Positions 34,755 through 44,383 are shown, counted from the stretch's first letter. The stretch: DNA of 64,000 nt from Bacillota bacterium (GCA_023409265.1 JAEYHZ010000008.1:1-64000); one strand, 5' to 3'. Made by a program: numbers and translations. Notes: a model not told the origin generated them from the letters alone.

Positions 34755-35663
34755 TTATGAAAATAAGGCTTCTACGAACTCATTGGCATCGAACCTCTGC
34801 AAATCATCCATTTGCTCACCAACTCCTATGAGTTTTACAGGTATGTCCAGCTCTGACTTGATAGCCACCACAATACCGCCCTTTGCCGTTCCATCCAGCT
34901 TAGTCAGCACTATACCTGTAATATCAGCTGTTTCGCTGAAGGTTTTAGCCTGGGAAATTGCGTTCTGCCCTGTAGTGGCATCCAGCACCAGAAGTGTTTC
35001 GCGGTCTGCTCCGGGAAGCTCTCTGTCTAAAACCCTGGATACCTTTTTCAGCTCCTCCATAAGGTTTTTCTTTGTATGAAGTCTTCCTGCCGTATCACAT
35101 ATAAGCAAATCAGCCTTTCTGGATTTTGCTGCCTGAACAGCATCATAGATAACTGCCGCAGGGTCGGAGCCTTCCTTCTGAGCAATAACATCCACACCTA
35201 CACGGTCAGCCCAGATCTCAAGCTGATCTATGGCAGCGGCTCTGAAGGTATCGCCGGCTGCCAGGAGAACTTTTTTACCCTGCTGTTTGTACAGATTTGC
35301 AATTTTACCTATAGATGTGGTTTTACCAACGCCGTTTACACCGATAACAATTATTACAGCCGGCTTGGTATCCAGCTTAAGCTCATTTCCACCTTCTGCC
35401 AGAATCTCCTGAAGTTCTTCTCTAAGGAGATCCTTTACCTTCATGGCATCAATTATTTTTCTTTCACGGACCTTGGTTTTCAGATCTTCTATTACCTTCA
35501 TGGTTGTATCAATTCCAAGATCTGATGTAATAAGAATTTCCTCAAGTTCATCAAATAGTTCTTCATCAACCTTTCCAAATGAAACAAGTACCTGATCTAT
35601 TTTTTCAGTAATACTTTTTCTGGTTTTCTGCAGTCCTTCTTTAAGTTTATCGAAAAAGCCCAT
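34755..35663 (-). CDS. ftsY: Signal recognition particle receptor FtsY
   Basis: The 302-residue SRP receptor GTPase has an NG domain with GVNGVGKTTSIGK, DTAGRLHTKKNLMEE and TKLDGTAKGG. It lacks the long acidic A domain of E. coli FtsY, as usual in Gram-positive bacteria. It docks Ffh-ribosome complexes at the membrane. It follows smc by 89 bp. In many clostridia ylxM-ffh comes next, and here they are displaced by about 15 kb. Confidence 0.96.
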   Translation of the reverse strand: MGFFDKLKEGLQKTRKSITEKIDQVLVSFGKVDEELFDELEEILITSDLGIDTTMKVIEDLKTKVRERKIIDAMKVKDLLREELQEILAEGGNELKLDTKPAVIIVIGVNGVGKTTSIGKIANLYKQQGKKVLLAAGDTFRAAAIDQLEIWADRVGVDVIAQKEGSDPAAVIYDAVQAAKSRKADLLICDTAGRLHTKKNLMEELKKVSRVLDRELPGADRETLLVLDATTGQNAISQAKTFSETADITGIVLTKLDGTAKGGIVVAIKSELDIPVKLIGVGEQMDDLQRFDANEFVEALFS

Positions 35664-35752
35664 GTAATATCCTCCAAATTTGTTTTATACATTATTACGC
35701 CTTCCTGCGTTGTTCGAACACTATCTTCGTTGAAAATTGATTAAATTCTTTT

Positions 35753-38700
35753 TTAGCTTGCCATCTCACCCATTTTCATGGATACTACCTTTGAAACACC
35801 ATGTTCCTGCATTGTTACACCGTACATGGTGTCGGCTGCTTCCATGGTACCCTTACGGTGTGTTACCATGATAAACTGAGTATTCTTTGAGAATTTTTTA
35901 AGATACTCTCCAAATCTATAAACGTTAGCATCGTCCAATGCAGCTTCAATTTCATCCAGCAGACAGAATGGTGTGGGCTTGAGCCTCAGGATGGCAAACA
36001 GCAGAGCTATGGCTGTAAAGGCACGCTCACCACCCGACAGCAGCATCATGTTCTGAAGTTTCTTTCCAGGCGGCTGAACCTCAATCTCTATACCGCTTTC
36101 CAGAACATTTTCCTGGTCTGCTATAATCAGCTCAGCTCTACCGCCGCCAAACAGTTCACGATAAACAATTCCAAAGTTCTCATTAATAAGCCTGAACTGC
36201 TCAATGAACTGTTTCTTCATTATTTGAACCATTTCCTGTATTATCCTATGCAGCTTGTCCTTGGCCTGTTCCATGTCGTTTTTCTGGACAGACATGAACT
36301 CGAATCTTTCCTTTGTTTTAATGTAATCATCAATAGCCGAAACGTTAACAGGTCCAAGATTTTTTATTTGGGCTCTATAGTCGTTAATGGTTTTCTGAGC
36401 CTGCGGTATGCTTGGGATTTCCTTCTTAAGCTCTATTGCATTTGTATAGGTAAGCTCATATTCATCCCACATTCTATCCTGGATTGCTTTCATTTCAGCC
36501 TCAGCCTTGGTATTCTTTACGTCAATTCTATTGTATTCTTCCTGCAGCAATAAAATTGTTTTGTTTGTGGAATTCAGTTTTTCTATAAAGTCAGAGGCTT
36601 CTTCCTCCAGCACCTTCTTCTCTTCAACAAGTCTATCTATTTCAAAAGTTTTGCCAGTTTTTTCATTCTGCAAACTCTTTATTACATTTTCCAGACCTTC
36701 AATCGCCTTTTTCAGCGAATCGATCTCAATTTCGGCTTTATTCTTTTCATTTTGCTTCCTTGACACACTTTTCTGCATGCTTTCTTTTTCTGTGGTAATT
36801 CTTTCCATGTGCTCATTGACACTTTGAATACTTTCAACTATGGAATTCACCGAAATTTTAAAATCAGTTATTTCCTCATGAAGTTCATCCCTTACACTCT
36901 GGTCTGCCTTGAATTTTTCCTGATGCTCAGCAATGATGGACTTTGTTTCAGAGATATCTTTCTCAATTGCCTCAAGTTCCGCTTCATACTTTTCCTGTTC
37001 TAGCAAAGTGTCCTGCTCCTGTTTTGCAATCTGAGACTTTTCATCATTTAGCATGCCGATTTTTGCATCTATCTTTCTGATATTATCCTCCAGCATGCCC
37101 AGGTGGTTTTCATCCCTTGTTTTAACAAGCTGGTTGTCCCTTAACTTATTGCTTTCTTCATTATATTCTGTTTCTATTTCAGAAAGCATGCTTCTCACTT
37201 CTATAAGTTTTCCGGCTAATGAAATATCCTCCTTTTTCAGAGCTTCAATAGCTGCTTCAAGTTCAGTAATTTCCCTGCTCCGGCTAAGTATACCCGAGCT
37301 CTTGTGGTCATTGCTTCCACCCGACATGGAGCCGCTTGTACTGAGAATATCTCCTTCCAAAGTAACAATCCTGAAGGAATAACCGAATTTCTTTGCAATA
37401 CTGATACCTGCATCCAGGTTTTCAACCACTGCAACTCTTCCCAGAAGGTTTAATACTATGCCATGATATTTGGCATCACAGTTTACAAGATCGGAGGCCA
37501 GTCCGCAGAAACCCTTGAATTCTTCAAGCCGGCGTATTGTATTGTCATCCAATCTCTTACCATTAACTGCAGTTATTGGTAAAAAGGTTGCTCTGCCAAT
37601 CCGGTTTCGTTTTAAGAACTCAATCGCTTTTTTTGCATCTTCTTCAGTTGAGGCTATTATATTCTGCAGAGCGCTTCCCAAGGTCATTTCTATAGCTGTT
37701 TCGAATTTTTTGTCAACACTCAGCAGCTGAGCAACGGTACCGTGTATTCCACTTCCAAAGTCTGATGAAGACTGACAGGCGCTCATTATCTCCTTGACAC
37801 TTCTGCTGTAGCCCTCCATGCTTTTTTCCATATCCTTGAGCATTTTATGCCTGGAGGTTTTAACCTGTATATCTGTTTTTACTGTTCCATGCTGCTTATC
37901 CATTGTCTGGAGAGTACCCAGCAGTTCATTTTTCTCATTGCTCAACTCCTGCATTTTATCATTGGAACGTTTGATCAGAAGGGTTGTGTTTCTGATACTT
38001 TCGGTCAGATCTTCCTTCTTCATGTTATCCTTGTCTTTTTCAAGCTTTAAAGTATATATCTCGGTTCCGATTGAATTCTGTCTTTTCTTAAGGTTTTCAA
38101 TATGGTTCTTTATGTTATTGATCTGTGTTCTCTTATCAGACTGTAGATCAAGCTTATCCATAATTCCAGCCTTCAGTTTTTCGATTTGCTGCTCGCTCTC
38201 ACTTAAAGTTGAGATTATAGCATCCAGTTCTGCCTGATATTTTTCAAGCTTTTTGGAGAAGTCAGCATACTGTTTGTTCAGATAATCAATCTTACTCTGT
38301 CTTGTTTTTTCTTCCTTTATTAAAGCTTCCGATTTGGTATTAATTTCAGCTATTTCTTCGTCAAGACGTTTAGTGTTCTGATCAAGACTGTTAATTTTTT
38401 CATTGTTCAGAGTTATCTCAGAACCGTTTTTCTCGAGGTTTGCTTCTATAACATAGAACTTATTTCTGGCTTCAGTTATTTTTTCATCCAGAGTTTTCAG
38501 CATTTCAGTCTTTTGCTGGTTCTGGGCGGTTATGTTTCTTAGCTTCCGTTCTTCTGCTTCAATATTGTCTTTTATGTCTTTAAATTGAACTTCGTATTCC
38601 TTTATTTTTTCCTTCAACTTGTCTATGCTGTCAAGGTAAACATTGACTTCGAGCTCCTTTAAGCCTTCCCTCAGGAAAAGATATTTCCTTGCGGCCTCTG

Positions 38701-39325
38701 ACTGTTCTCTCAAAGGCTCCAGCTGACTCTCAAGCTCATTTATAATGTCATTAATACGTACAAGATTTTGTTCTGTGAGGTCAAGCTTTCTTTCAGCCTC
38801 CTGTTTTCTTACCTTGTATTTCATAATTCCGGAGGCTTCTTCAAATATATGTCTTCTATCCTCGGATTTGGTGCTCAGAATTTCGTCAACACGACCCTGC
38901 CCAATAATTGAATACCCGTCTCTGCCAATTCCTGTATCCAGAAACAACTCATGTATGTCCTTCAGACGACATGACGTCTTATTTATGTAGTATTCACTTT
39001 CACCTGAGCGATAGACCCTTCTGGTTATTGTTACCTCACTATATGATACCGGAAGATAATTGTCGGAATTGTCAATTGTCAGCGATACCTCTGCAAACCC
39101 CACTGATTTTCTGTGTTCGGTTCCTGCAAAGATAACATCCTCCATTTTGCTGCCACGAAGGGTTTTAGCACTTTGCTCCCCCAAAACCCATCTTACAGCA
39201 TCACCTATATTGCTTTTTCCACTTCCGTTTGGCCCTACTACAGCGGTTATACCTGAATTAAAATCCAGATTTATTTTATCTGCAAATGATTTAAACCCTT
39301 GTATTTCAAGTTTTTTTAGATACAT
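35753..39325 (-). CDS. smc: Chromosome segregation protein SMC
   Basis: The 1190-residue protein has the N-terminal Walker A GPNGSGKSNI, long coiled coils, a hinge near residues 510-660, and the C-terminal signature LLSGGERAFTAIALLFAI with Walker B FCLLDEIEAALDD. It organises and segregates the chromosome with ScpA and ScpB, which are not in the window. It is full length and lies upstream of ftsY. Confidence 0.97.
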   Translation of the reverse strand: MYLKKLEIQGFKSFADKINLDFNSGITAVVGPNGSGKSNIGDAVRWVLGEQSAKTLRGSKMEDVIFAGTEHRKSVGFAEVSLTIDNSDNYLPVSYSEVTITRRVYRSGESEYYINKTSCRLKDIHELFLDTGIGRDGYSIIGQGRVDEILSTKSEDRRHIFEEASGIMKYKVRKQEAERKLDLTEQNLVRINDIINELESQLEPLREQSEAARKYLFLREGLKELEVNVYLDSIDKLKEKIKEYEVQFKDIKDNIEAEERKLRNITAQNQQKTEMLKTLDEKITEARNKFYVIEANLEKNGSEITLNNEKINSLDQNTKRLDEEIAEINTKSEALIKEEKTRQSKIDYLNKQYADFSKKLEKYQAELDAIISTLSESEQQIEKLKAGIMDKLDLQSDKRTQINNIKNHIENLKKRQNSIGTEIYTLKLEKDKDNMKKEDLTESIRNTTLLIKRSNDKMQELSNEKNELLGTLQTMDKQHGTVKTDIQVKTSRHKMLKDMEKSMEGYSRSVKEIMSACQSSSDFGSGIHGTVAQLLSVDKKFETAIEMTLGSALQNIIASTEEDAKKAIEFLKRNRIGRATFLPITAVNGKRLDDNTIRRLEEFKGFCGLASDLVNCDAKYHGIVLNLLGRVAVVENLDAGISIAKKFGYSFRIVTLEGDILSTSGSMSGGSNDHKSSGILSRSREITELEAAIEALKKEDISLAGKLIEVRSMLSEIETEYNEESNKLRDNQLVKTRDENHLGMLEDNIRKIDAKIGMLNDEKSQIAKQEQDTLLEQEKYEAELEAIEKDISETKSIIAEHQEKFKADQSVRDELHEEITDFKISVNSIVESIQSVNEHMERITTEKESMQKSVSRKQNEKNKAEIEIDSLKKAIEGLENVIKSLQNEKTGKTFEIDRLVEEKKVLEEEASDFIEKLNSTNKTILLLQEEYNRIDVKNTKAEAEMKAIQDRMWDEYELTYTNAIELKKEIPSIPQAQKTINDYRAQIKNLGPVNVSAIDDYIKTKERFEFMSVQKNDMEQAKDKLHRIIQEMVQIMKKQFIEQFRLINENFGIVYRELFGGGRAELIIADQENVLESGIEIEVQPPGKKLQNMMLLSGGERAFTAIALLFAILRLKPTPFCLLDEIEAALDDANVYRFGEYLKKFSKNTQFIMVTHRKGTMEAADTMYGVTMQEHGVSKVVSMKMGEMAS

Positions 39326-39533
39326 TACACACCCCGAAAATAAGTTAATGTCAGACTGATGTCTTTCAAGCTAAACTTGGTTAAATTTTAGCATACTTTA
39401 CGTTTTAATGGAAGGTTGTACACTCAAATTACAATTCGGCATAATAATTATACGATAAATAAATCAATTAGTTTGGTTTAGGCGTGACATTTCCAAAGCA
39501 AATCATAAGCTTTCCAAACTACCGGCTATAAAA

Positions 39534-39565
39534 AACCATTAGCCTGCTGATCCAGGCTAATGGTT
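39534..39565 (-). terminator. Terminator of the aldo/keto reductase gene
   Basis: AACCATTAGCCTG pairs with CAGGCTAATGGTT across six bases, and the minus strand continues in TTTTTT. It begins 6 bp after the stop codon. Confidence 0.92.
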
Positions 39566-39570
39566 ACCTG

Positions 39571-40761
39571 CTACTTTATTTTCATAAATTTTCTGGCAAT
39601 CTTTACTATCGGTCTGTAAAGTACGCCTTCCATTTCCCTGCTTACCACCTTCAACTGTTTTCTTATGGCAATACTTTGCGGGCAATGACTCTCACATTTC
39701 CCGCAGTCTTTGCACTGGGACGCAAAAGCCGGTTTTGCAGACATTGCTCCAAGATTCTGAAAGTATCTTATTCTTACAGCTTTATCATTAGTAAGATATT
39801 TATCATTATAATGCGAGAAACAGCCCGGTATGTCAACACCGGCAGGACATGGCAAACAATAGCCGCAGGCTGTACATGGTATCTTTGTTTTTTCCTGCAT
39901 TACTTTCTTAACTCTTTCAAATACCGCCAGTTCATCCTCAGATAGAGAATTGGGTCTGGAATCACTTGCTATCCTTATATTGTCAGCTATCTGAGCTTCA
40001 TCACTCATTCCTGATAAAACCACATTAACTTCAGGATGATTCCATATCCAGCGCAGGGCCCATTCGACCGGAGATCTTTCAGGATTGTACTCATTAAATG
40101 CCTTTTTGACCTCCTGGGGCAAATGAGTTACCAGCTTTCCTCCTCTTAGAGGTTCCATTACAATTACCGGAATTCCCATGCTTGCAGCCAAAATTAATCC
40201 ATCTTTTGTAGCCTGATTGTTTTCATCCATATAATTATACTGTATCTGACAGAAATCCCAGGGATAAGCCTTAAGTATAAGCTCAAAATCGGCTTTTCCC
40301 CCATGGAAGGAGAAACCGATATTCCTGACAATACCTTTTTCTTTCTGTTCTTCAAGCCATTTAAGTACCCCCAGCCCTGCCAGTTTGTCAAACATAGGTT
40401 TGTCTGTCAACATATGCAGCAGATAGTAATCAATATAGTCAGTCTGCAGTTTAGTAAGCTGTTTTGCAAATATTTTATGAGCATCTTCCAATTTACGGAC
40501 CATGAAGGGAGGAAGCTTTGTGGCTATTTTAACCCGCTCACGGTAACCGCCCTGTAAAGCCTGCCCCAGCAAGGATTCACTCTTGCCGGCATGGTATATA
40601 TAAGCGGTGTCAAAATAGTTGACTCCCTTTTCTATAGAATCACGTATCATGGCAACAGCTCTCGGTTCATCTATTCCGCCTGCCTTTGTGGGAAAACGCA
40701 TACATCCGAAACCCAAAATTGACAGTTCTTCGCCATTCTTTTGATTTACTCTTGTTAACAT
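39571..40761 (-). CDS. Aldo/keto reductase with C-terminal 4Fe-4S domain
   Basis: The 396-residue protein has an AKR barrel (GFGCMRFPT, FDTAYIYHAGKSE, DYYLLHML) followed by a ferredoxin-like part with CTACGYCLPCPAGVDIP and CKDCGKCESHCPQ, so it may exchange electrons between NAD(P)H and ferredoxin (COG1453 family). The substrate is unknown. It lies 42 bp after the nitroreductase gene and may share its TetR control. Confidence 0.9.
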   Translation of the reverse strand: MLTRVNQKNGEELSILGFGCMRFPTKAGGIDEPRAVAMIRDSIEKGVNYFDTAYIYHAGKSESLLGQALQGGYRERVKIATKLPPFMVRKLEDAHKIFAKQLTKLQTDYIDYYLLHMLTDKPMFDKLAGLGVLKWLEEQKEKGIVRNIGFSFHGGKADFELILKAYPWDFCQIQYNYMDENNQATKDGLILAASMGIPVIVMEPLRGGKLVTHLPQEVKKAFNEYNPERSPVEWALRWIWNHPEVNVVLSGMSDEAQIADNIRIASDSRPNSLSEDELAVFERVKKVMQEKTKIPCTACGYCLPCPAGVDIPGCFSHYNDKYLTNDKAVRIRYFQNLGAMSAKPAFASQCKDCGKCESHCPQSIAIRKQLKVVSREMEGVLYRPIVKIARKFMKIK

Positions 40762-40803
40762 ACTTAACCCCTTTTCCGACCTTATGTTTTAAGCAACATA
40801 TTA

Positions 40804-41565
40804 TTATTGTTCAAACTTCACCTTTGCCATAAACTCATAGCCCTGTGGAGCCTGGCCGTTCTTAAATTCAAAGCTTACCCTTTTACCCCGCTGTTCAGCC
40901 GACAGCCACAAGTGGCAAAGCGCTATACCCGTATCAATATTGTTCATTCGCCCTAATAACTGAGCTTTAAGTAAATTAAGTTTTTTCCGGCTTACTATAA
41001 CCTCATTTGCCTCACCGCTGAAAAACCAGGGCTGGGAGTTGGTGGCAGAAGGTGCCAGTCTGACAGGCTCTAGCAGCTGTTCAACGTCATTAATAGAGGT
41101 TATTTCTGAAAGACTATTGCGTTTAAACTGCTCTTTACCGGTTCTGTGGACAGGTTCGGCAGGACTTCCGAAGGCCAGCATGACAACGAACTCAAGCCCA
41201 TTTCTTGACAGAGGTATTTCCTTGTCAGGTTTCGCTATTCCCAGCCAGCAGCTTCCCAAATTGTTTGCTGACAAGTACAGGTCAATCTGCTGCATAATAA
41301 AACCGGCGTTTACAAGGTATCCATCTTTTTTCTCAGAATATATACAAATATAATGCGGTGCTAGCATGAACTTTAATGCAAATAAGCCTTTTACCTTTTC
41401 ATTAGAAAGAATTGTGAAATCTGTCGTAATGCTCTCATCCAGCCTTTTGACACCTTCTAGAAAAGCTTTCAGCTGTTCAAGCTTTTCTTCTGCCAGCGGT
41501 GTCATATGGTACTTTCGTACCGACTTCCTCTTAAAAATGGCGTCATAAAGCTCATTGTTTGTCAT
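40804..41565 (-). CDS. Nitroreductase-family protein (TM1586-like)
   Basis: The 253-residue protein has the opening (YDAIFKRKSVRKYHMTPL) and the late motif RLAPSATNSQPWFF of the putative TM nitroreductase family, FMN-binding oxidoreductases. Its ATG overlaps the TetR gene stop (ATGA), so the two are coupled. The substrate is unknown. The pairing with a repressor suggests induction by an electrophile or drug. Confidence 0.86.
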   Translation of the reverse strand: MTNNELYDAIFKRKSVRKYHMTPLAEEKLEQLKAFLEGVKRLDESITTDFTILSNEKVKGLFALKFMLAPHYICIYSEKKDGYLVNAGFIMQQIDLYLSANNLGSCWLGIAKPDKEIPLSRNGLEFVVMLAFGSPAEPVHRTGKEQFKRNSLSEITSINDVEQLLEPVRLAPSATNSQPWFFSGEANEVIVSRKKLNLLKAQLLGRMNNIDTGIALCHLWLSAEQRGKRVSFEFKNGQAPQGYEFMAKVKFEQ

Positions 41566-42182
41566 TTCAAGCCCTCCTTACATTTATTAATACAGTTTAA
41601 ATTTGCCAAAGTTGTCATTTCATTGACAAAATCACTTACAGCTTTTGACCTGTGGTCTTTATTATACAAATCAAAGCCTGTTTGTTTTTTAATAATATCT
41701 GCTTTTAAAAATACAAAATTAAAAACTCCGGCTATTAAAAAGTTATTTATAAGAATCTTTTTTGTATCCCCCTGTAAAAGCTCATATAAGCATTTGTTAA
41801 ATACATCAATATCACTCAAAATGTGAGTCTGTCCGTCATTTTCGGCCAGGTTATCCAATATTGCAATTCTGCTGATTTCAGGATTGTCAGCCAAAAAGTC
41901 CGATACTTCGTTGAGGATAAATATCATACGTTCTTTTGCAGAGAGCTCCTTGTACTTTTCAAATTTTTCAGGAAGTTTCTCTTTTGATTTGATTATTACC
42001 TCTCTAACAGCAGTTTTCATCAAATTATCCTTGCTCTGAAAATGATAATTGACCATGCCGTTACCTACACCTGCTTTTTCGGTTATTTCAGCTACTGTTA
42101 TATCACCCGGCTTCTTACCCATGCAGATAAGTTCCCTGGTAACATTGACCAACCTTTGTTTCGCAGTTTCCTTTTGGCTCAT
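41562..42182 (-). CDS. TetR/AcrR-family transcriptional regulator
   Basis: The protein of 206 residues has the TetR helix-turn-helix (ITVAEITEKAGVGNGMVNYHF) near residues 24-46 and a diverged ligand-binding C-terminal domain. The ATG at 42182 follows AGGAG and gives MSQKETAKQRLVNVT. A longer frame reaching 42287 would translate through an inverted repeat and is rejected. It is coupled to the nitroreductase gene and probably represses itself and that gene. Confidence 0.88.
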   Translation of the reverse strand: MSQKETAKQRLVNVTRELICMGKKPGDITVAEITEKAGVGNGMVNYHFQSKDNLMKTAVREVIIKSKEKLPEKFEKYKELSAKERMIFILNEVSDFLADNPEISRIAILDNLAENDGQTHILSDIDVFNKCLYELLQGDTKKILINNFLIAGVFNFVFLKADIIKKQTGFDLYNKDHRSKAVSDFVNEMTTLANLNCINKCKEGLK

Positions 42183-42231
42183 GTAAAAAATACTCCTATG
42201 CATGTTCTGATAATTGATCTTACCATTAAAG

Positions 42232-42274
42232 AATCGAACGCCATACTGTATATCATTCAGTATAGCGTTCGATT
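42232..42274. promoter_or_regulatory. Long inverted repeat upstream of the TetR gene
   Basis: AATCGAACGC (42232-42241) with inner ATACTG pairs with CAGTAT and GCGTTCGATT (42265-42274). It lies 50 bp before the TetR start and 70 bp after the CoA-binding gene. On the plus strand it is followed by TTTTTT. It may be the terminator of the CoA-binding gene, the TetR operator, or both. Confidence 0.55.
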
Positions 42275-42343
42275 TTTTAAATGTCAACGATATTATTCCA
42301 ACAAAATACTGCCTTATACTCTACAGTTTTCGACATGTCGAAA

Positions 42344-42718
42344 CTATCTTGCTGCAACCAGCACACAAGCCTGTACCTGCTGCAGGCCAAGGCTTTCAAT
42401 CTGCTTGAGCAGTTCCTCATCGTAGGTGCCAGGTTGCAGCCAAATGTATTTAATTCCAAGCCTGGCTGCCTCATCAATAATTGGCCTGCCCCTTTTAGGC
42501 GAAACCACCATATCAATTACCTCAGGAACTACCGGTAATGATGACAGATCCTTATAGCATTTATCCCCCTCAACTTCCTCATACATGGGATTTACGGGGT
42601 AAACCTCATACCCCTTGGATTTTAGTTTTCTGTAAATCATATTTCCATATTTGGACTGGTCCTGATTAGCTCCCACAACCGCCCATATTTTTTTCTCCAG
42701 CATTATATCTTCAAGCAT
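42344..42718 (-). CDS. CoA-binding domain protein (YccU-like)
   Basis: The protein of 124 residues is a lone Rossmann CoA-binding domain: IWAVVGANQDQSKYGNMIY, GYEVYPVNPMYEEVEG, IDMVVSPKRGRPII and YIWLQPGTYDEEL. Relatives bind CoA, but no reaction is known. The ATG at 42718 is used because AGGAGG is close upstream. It is alone in its transcription unit. Confidence 0.9.
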   Translation of the reverse strand: MLEDIMLEKKIWAVVGANQDQSKYGNMIYRKLKSKGYEVYPVNPMYEEVEGDKCYKDLSSLPVVPEVIDMVVSPKRGRPIIDEAARLGIKYIWLQPGTYDEELLKQIESLGLQQVQACVLVAAR

Positions 42719-42930
42719 AGAAACCTCCTGGTAATACCTATTTAAGTTATTTTTCATGTTTAATTATATTATATATTTTCTTACAATATATATTAATATA
42801 TCTACATCTTTTTTAATAAATTTTTTAAAGCCCATATGTATACATAATCTCATAATTCGTAACCATATAACCTTTTGAAGCATAAAATATGTTGTAAGCA
42901 TTTTTTATGTTATAAAAGGAGGTTGGCCTG

Positions 42931-43458
42931 ATGCCAAATTGGTCTGAGAATCCCTATATGCATATGATGAATCTCCCAAGGCAATATGAACCAATGATGG
43001 AAATGCCCCGGGAACAGCTGGAATCCATGTTTCCCAGAAGTTACCACATAATATACCCGGAAGTATGTCGTCACTGCGACAGAATGATTTCCAAACACGG
43101 AACAATGTATACCCCCTCCCGCCAGCATCTTGAGGAAATCGTAGACGATATCGATAACAGAGTTGGACAGGATATCGAAGCTGAATACGCGGATGACGAT
43201 GATAATGACAATCAATATCTTGAGAGCAATCAATATCTTGAGAGCAATCAGTATAAGGACAATGATTATCAAAATGTTCAAAGCTATCAATACGGGAAAG
43301 AAAAAGGTGACAGGCAATTCGGATTCTTTGGTGGAGGTTTTGGAAGAAGAAGACGTTTCCGCAGAGATTTGATTTCTATTATACTTTTAAGAGAACTTCT
43401 CAGAAGAAGACGTCGTCCTCACTTTGGTTTTGGCTTCCCCGGACCTTTCGGGTTTTAA
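42931..43458 (+). CDS. Unrecognised Arg/Asp/Gly-rich protein, possibly spore coat-associated
   Basis: I do not recognise a family for this 175-residue protein. It has a methionine- and aromatic-rich N-terminus, a CxxC pair (PEVCRHCDRMIS), an acidic stretch (EYADDDDNDN), tandem NQYLES repeats, and an Arg/Phe/Gly-rich tail (FGRRRRFRRD and HFGFGFPGPFGF). The layout resembles clostridial spore coat or exosporium proteins, and the next genes are a superoxide dismutase and spoVS. AAAGGAGG precedes the ATG by 8 nt. A CATAAAAT box at 42881 could be a mother-cell sigma factor -10. The sporulation role is inference. Confidence 0.75.
   Translation: MPNWSENPYMHMMNLPRQYEPMMEMPREQLESMFPRSYHIIYPEVCRHCDRMISKHGTMYTPSRQHLEEIVDDIDNRVGQDIEAEYADDDDNDNQYLESNQYLESNQYKDNDYQNVQSYQYGKEKGDRQFGFFGGGFGRRRRFRRDLISIILLRELLRRRRRPHFGFGFPGPFGF
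43210..43250 (+). repeat. Tandem 18-bp repeat inside the coat-like gene
   Basis: AATCAATATCTTGAGAGC occurs twice without a mismatch (43210-43227 and 43228-43245), then a partial third copy starts (AATCAGTA). It encodes the NQYLES hexapeptide repeats. Perfect identity implies a recent slippage event and possible length variation between strains. Confidence 0.9.
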
Positions 43459-43478
43459 CCTGAAGTTTACAATAATTT

Positions 43479-43505
43479 AAGCGTCAAAAAATTTTGACGC
43501 TTTTT
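43479..43505 (+). terminator. Terminator after the coat-like gene
   Basis: AAGCGTCAAAA pairs with TTTTGACGCTT across a short AT loop, followed by TTT. It lies 20 bp after the stop codon. Confidence 0.88.
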
Positions 43506-43641
43506 ATTGTCTAAAAAAGTATAAATTTATTATGCAGCCTTTGTCACCTTGTTTTGTATTATTTTTTTTAGTAATTCATCCTGCACATTGTGCTCCTGAT
43601 TGCTATATTATATAGAAGAAATATATTCCTAGGAGGAGAAT

Positions 43642-44283
43642 ATGCAGGCAAATATGGTCCCAATCGGACAACATCAGCTGCCACCCCTGCCTTATCCATA
43701 CAATGCACTTGAGCCTGTAATAAGTCAACAAACCTTGACTATTCACCATGATAAACATCATAAAGCATATGTTGACGGATTAAATAAAGCAGAAACAAGT
43801 ATGGAACAAGCACGAATGAATAATAATTTAGAATTTATAAAATATTGGGAGAACGAACTGGCCTTTAATGGTTCAGGTCACATACTGCACAGCATTTATT
43901 GGACAATCATGGCTCCACCCGGAACCGGCGGAAGACCAGGAACAAACACATTGTATCATATTAATCAGTATTTTGGCAGTTTTAACGCTTTTAAAGAACA
44001 ATTCAAGTCAGCTTCCGAAAAAGTTGAGGGTTCAGGTTGGGGAATACTAACCTGGCAGCCAACCTGGAAGCGGCTGGAAATATTAATGGCTGAAAAACAT
44101 CAGAATCTTACTCAATGGAGCGGCATCCCAGTATTGGTCTGTGATACCTGGGAACACGCATATTATCTGGACTACCAGAATAACAGAAGAAAATATATTG
44201 ATACCTGGTGGGAAATTGTCAATTGGTACGAAGTTGAAAGAAGACTTTTAATGGCACTCAACGGTCAAGTACCTCTTAAGTAG
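43642..44283 (+). CDS. Iron/manganese superoxide dismutase family protein
   Basis: The 213-residue protein follows the Fe/Mn-SOD fold. The four metal ligands are present: His in LTIHHDKHHKAYV, His in GHILHSIYW, and Asp and His in CDTWEHAYYLDYQNNR. The N-terminus (LPPLPYPYNALEPVIS) is typical. It would dismutate superoxide, or act as a coat-linked SOD as in some spore formers. AGGAGG precedes the ATG. The genomic setting between a coat-like gene and spoVS suggests a sporulation link, which is inference. Confidence 0.92.
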   Translation: MQANMVPIGQHQLPPLPYPYNALEPVISQQTLTIHHDKHHKAYVDGLNKAETSMEQARMNNNLEFIKYWENELAFNGSGHILHSIYWTIMAPPGTGGRPGTNTLYHINQYFGSFNAFKEQFKSASEKVEGSGWGILTWQPTWKRLEILMAEKHQNLTQWSGIPVLVCDTWEHAYYLDYQNNRRKYIDTWWEIVNWYEVERRLLMALNGQVPLK

Positions 44284-44341
44284 GGAAAAGCTCCGATTTA
44301 TGTCCTTGGCAAGGAACTAATACTCCTTGGCTAAAATATTT

Positions 44342-44366
44342 TAGGCTCGCTGTGCCAGCGAGCCTA
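44342..44366. terminator. Bidirectional hairpin between SOD and spoVS genes
   Basis: TAGGCTCGCT (44342-44351) pairs with AGCGAGCCTA (44357-44366) around GTGCC. The two genes converge on it. The T-runs are short on both sides. Confidence 0.75.
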
Positions 44367-44383
44367 TGAATTATTGTCTTTAA

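Noticed and set aside
42183..42287. Longer form of the TetR protein
   Set aside because: The extension would translate through the inverted repeat at 42232-42274 and does not match the family, while a ribosome binding site precedes the ATG at 42182.
43210..43250. CRISPR or regulatory repeat array
   Set aside because: The 18-bp tandem units are in frame within a gene and encode the hexapeptide NQYLES.
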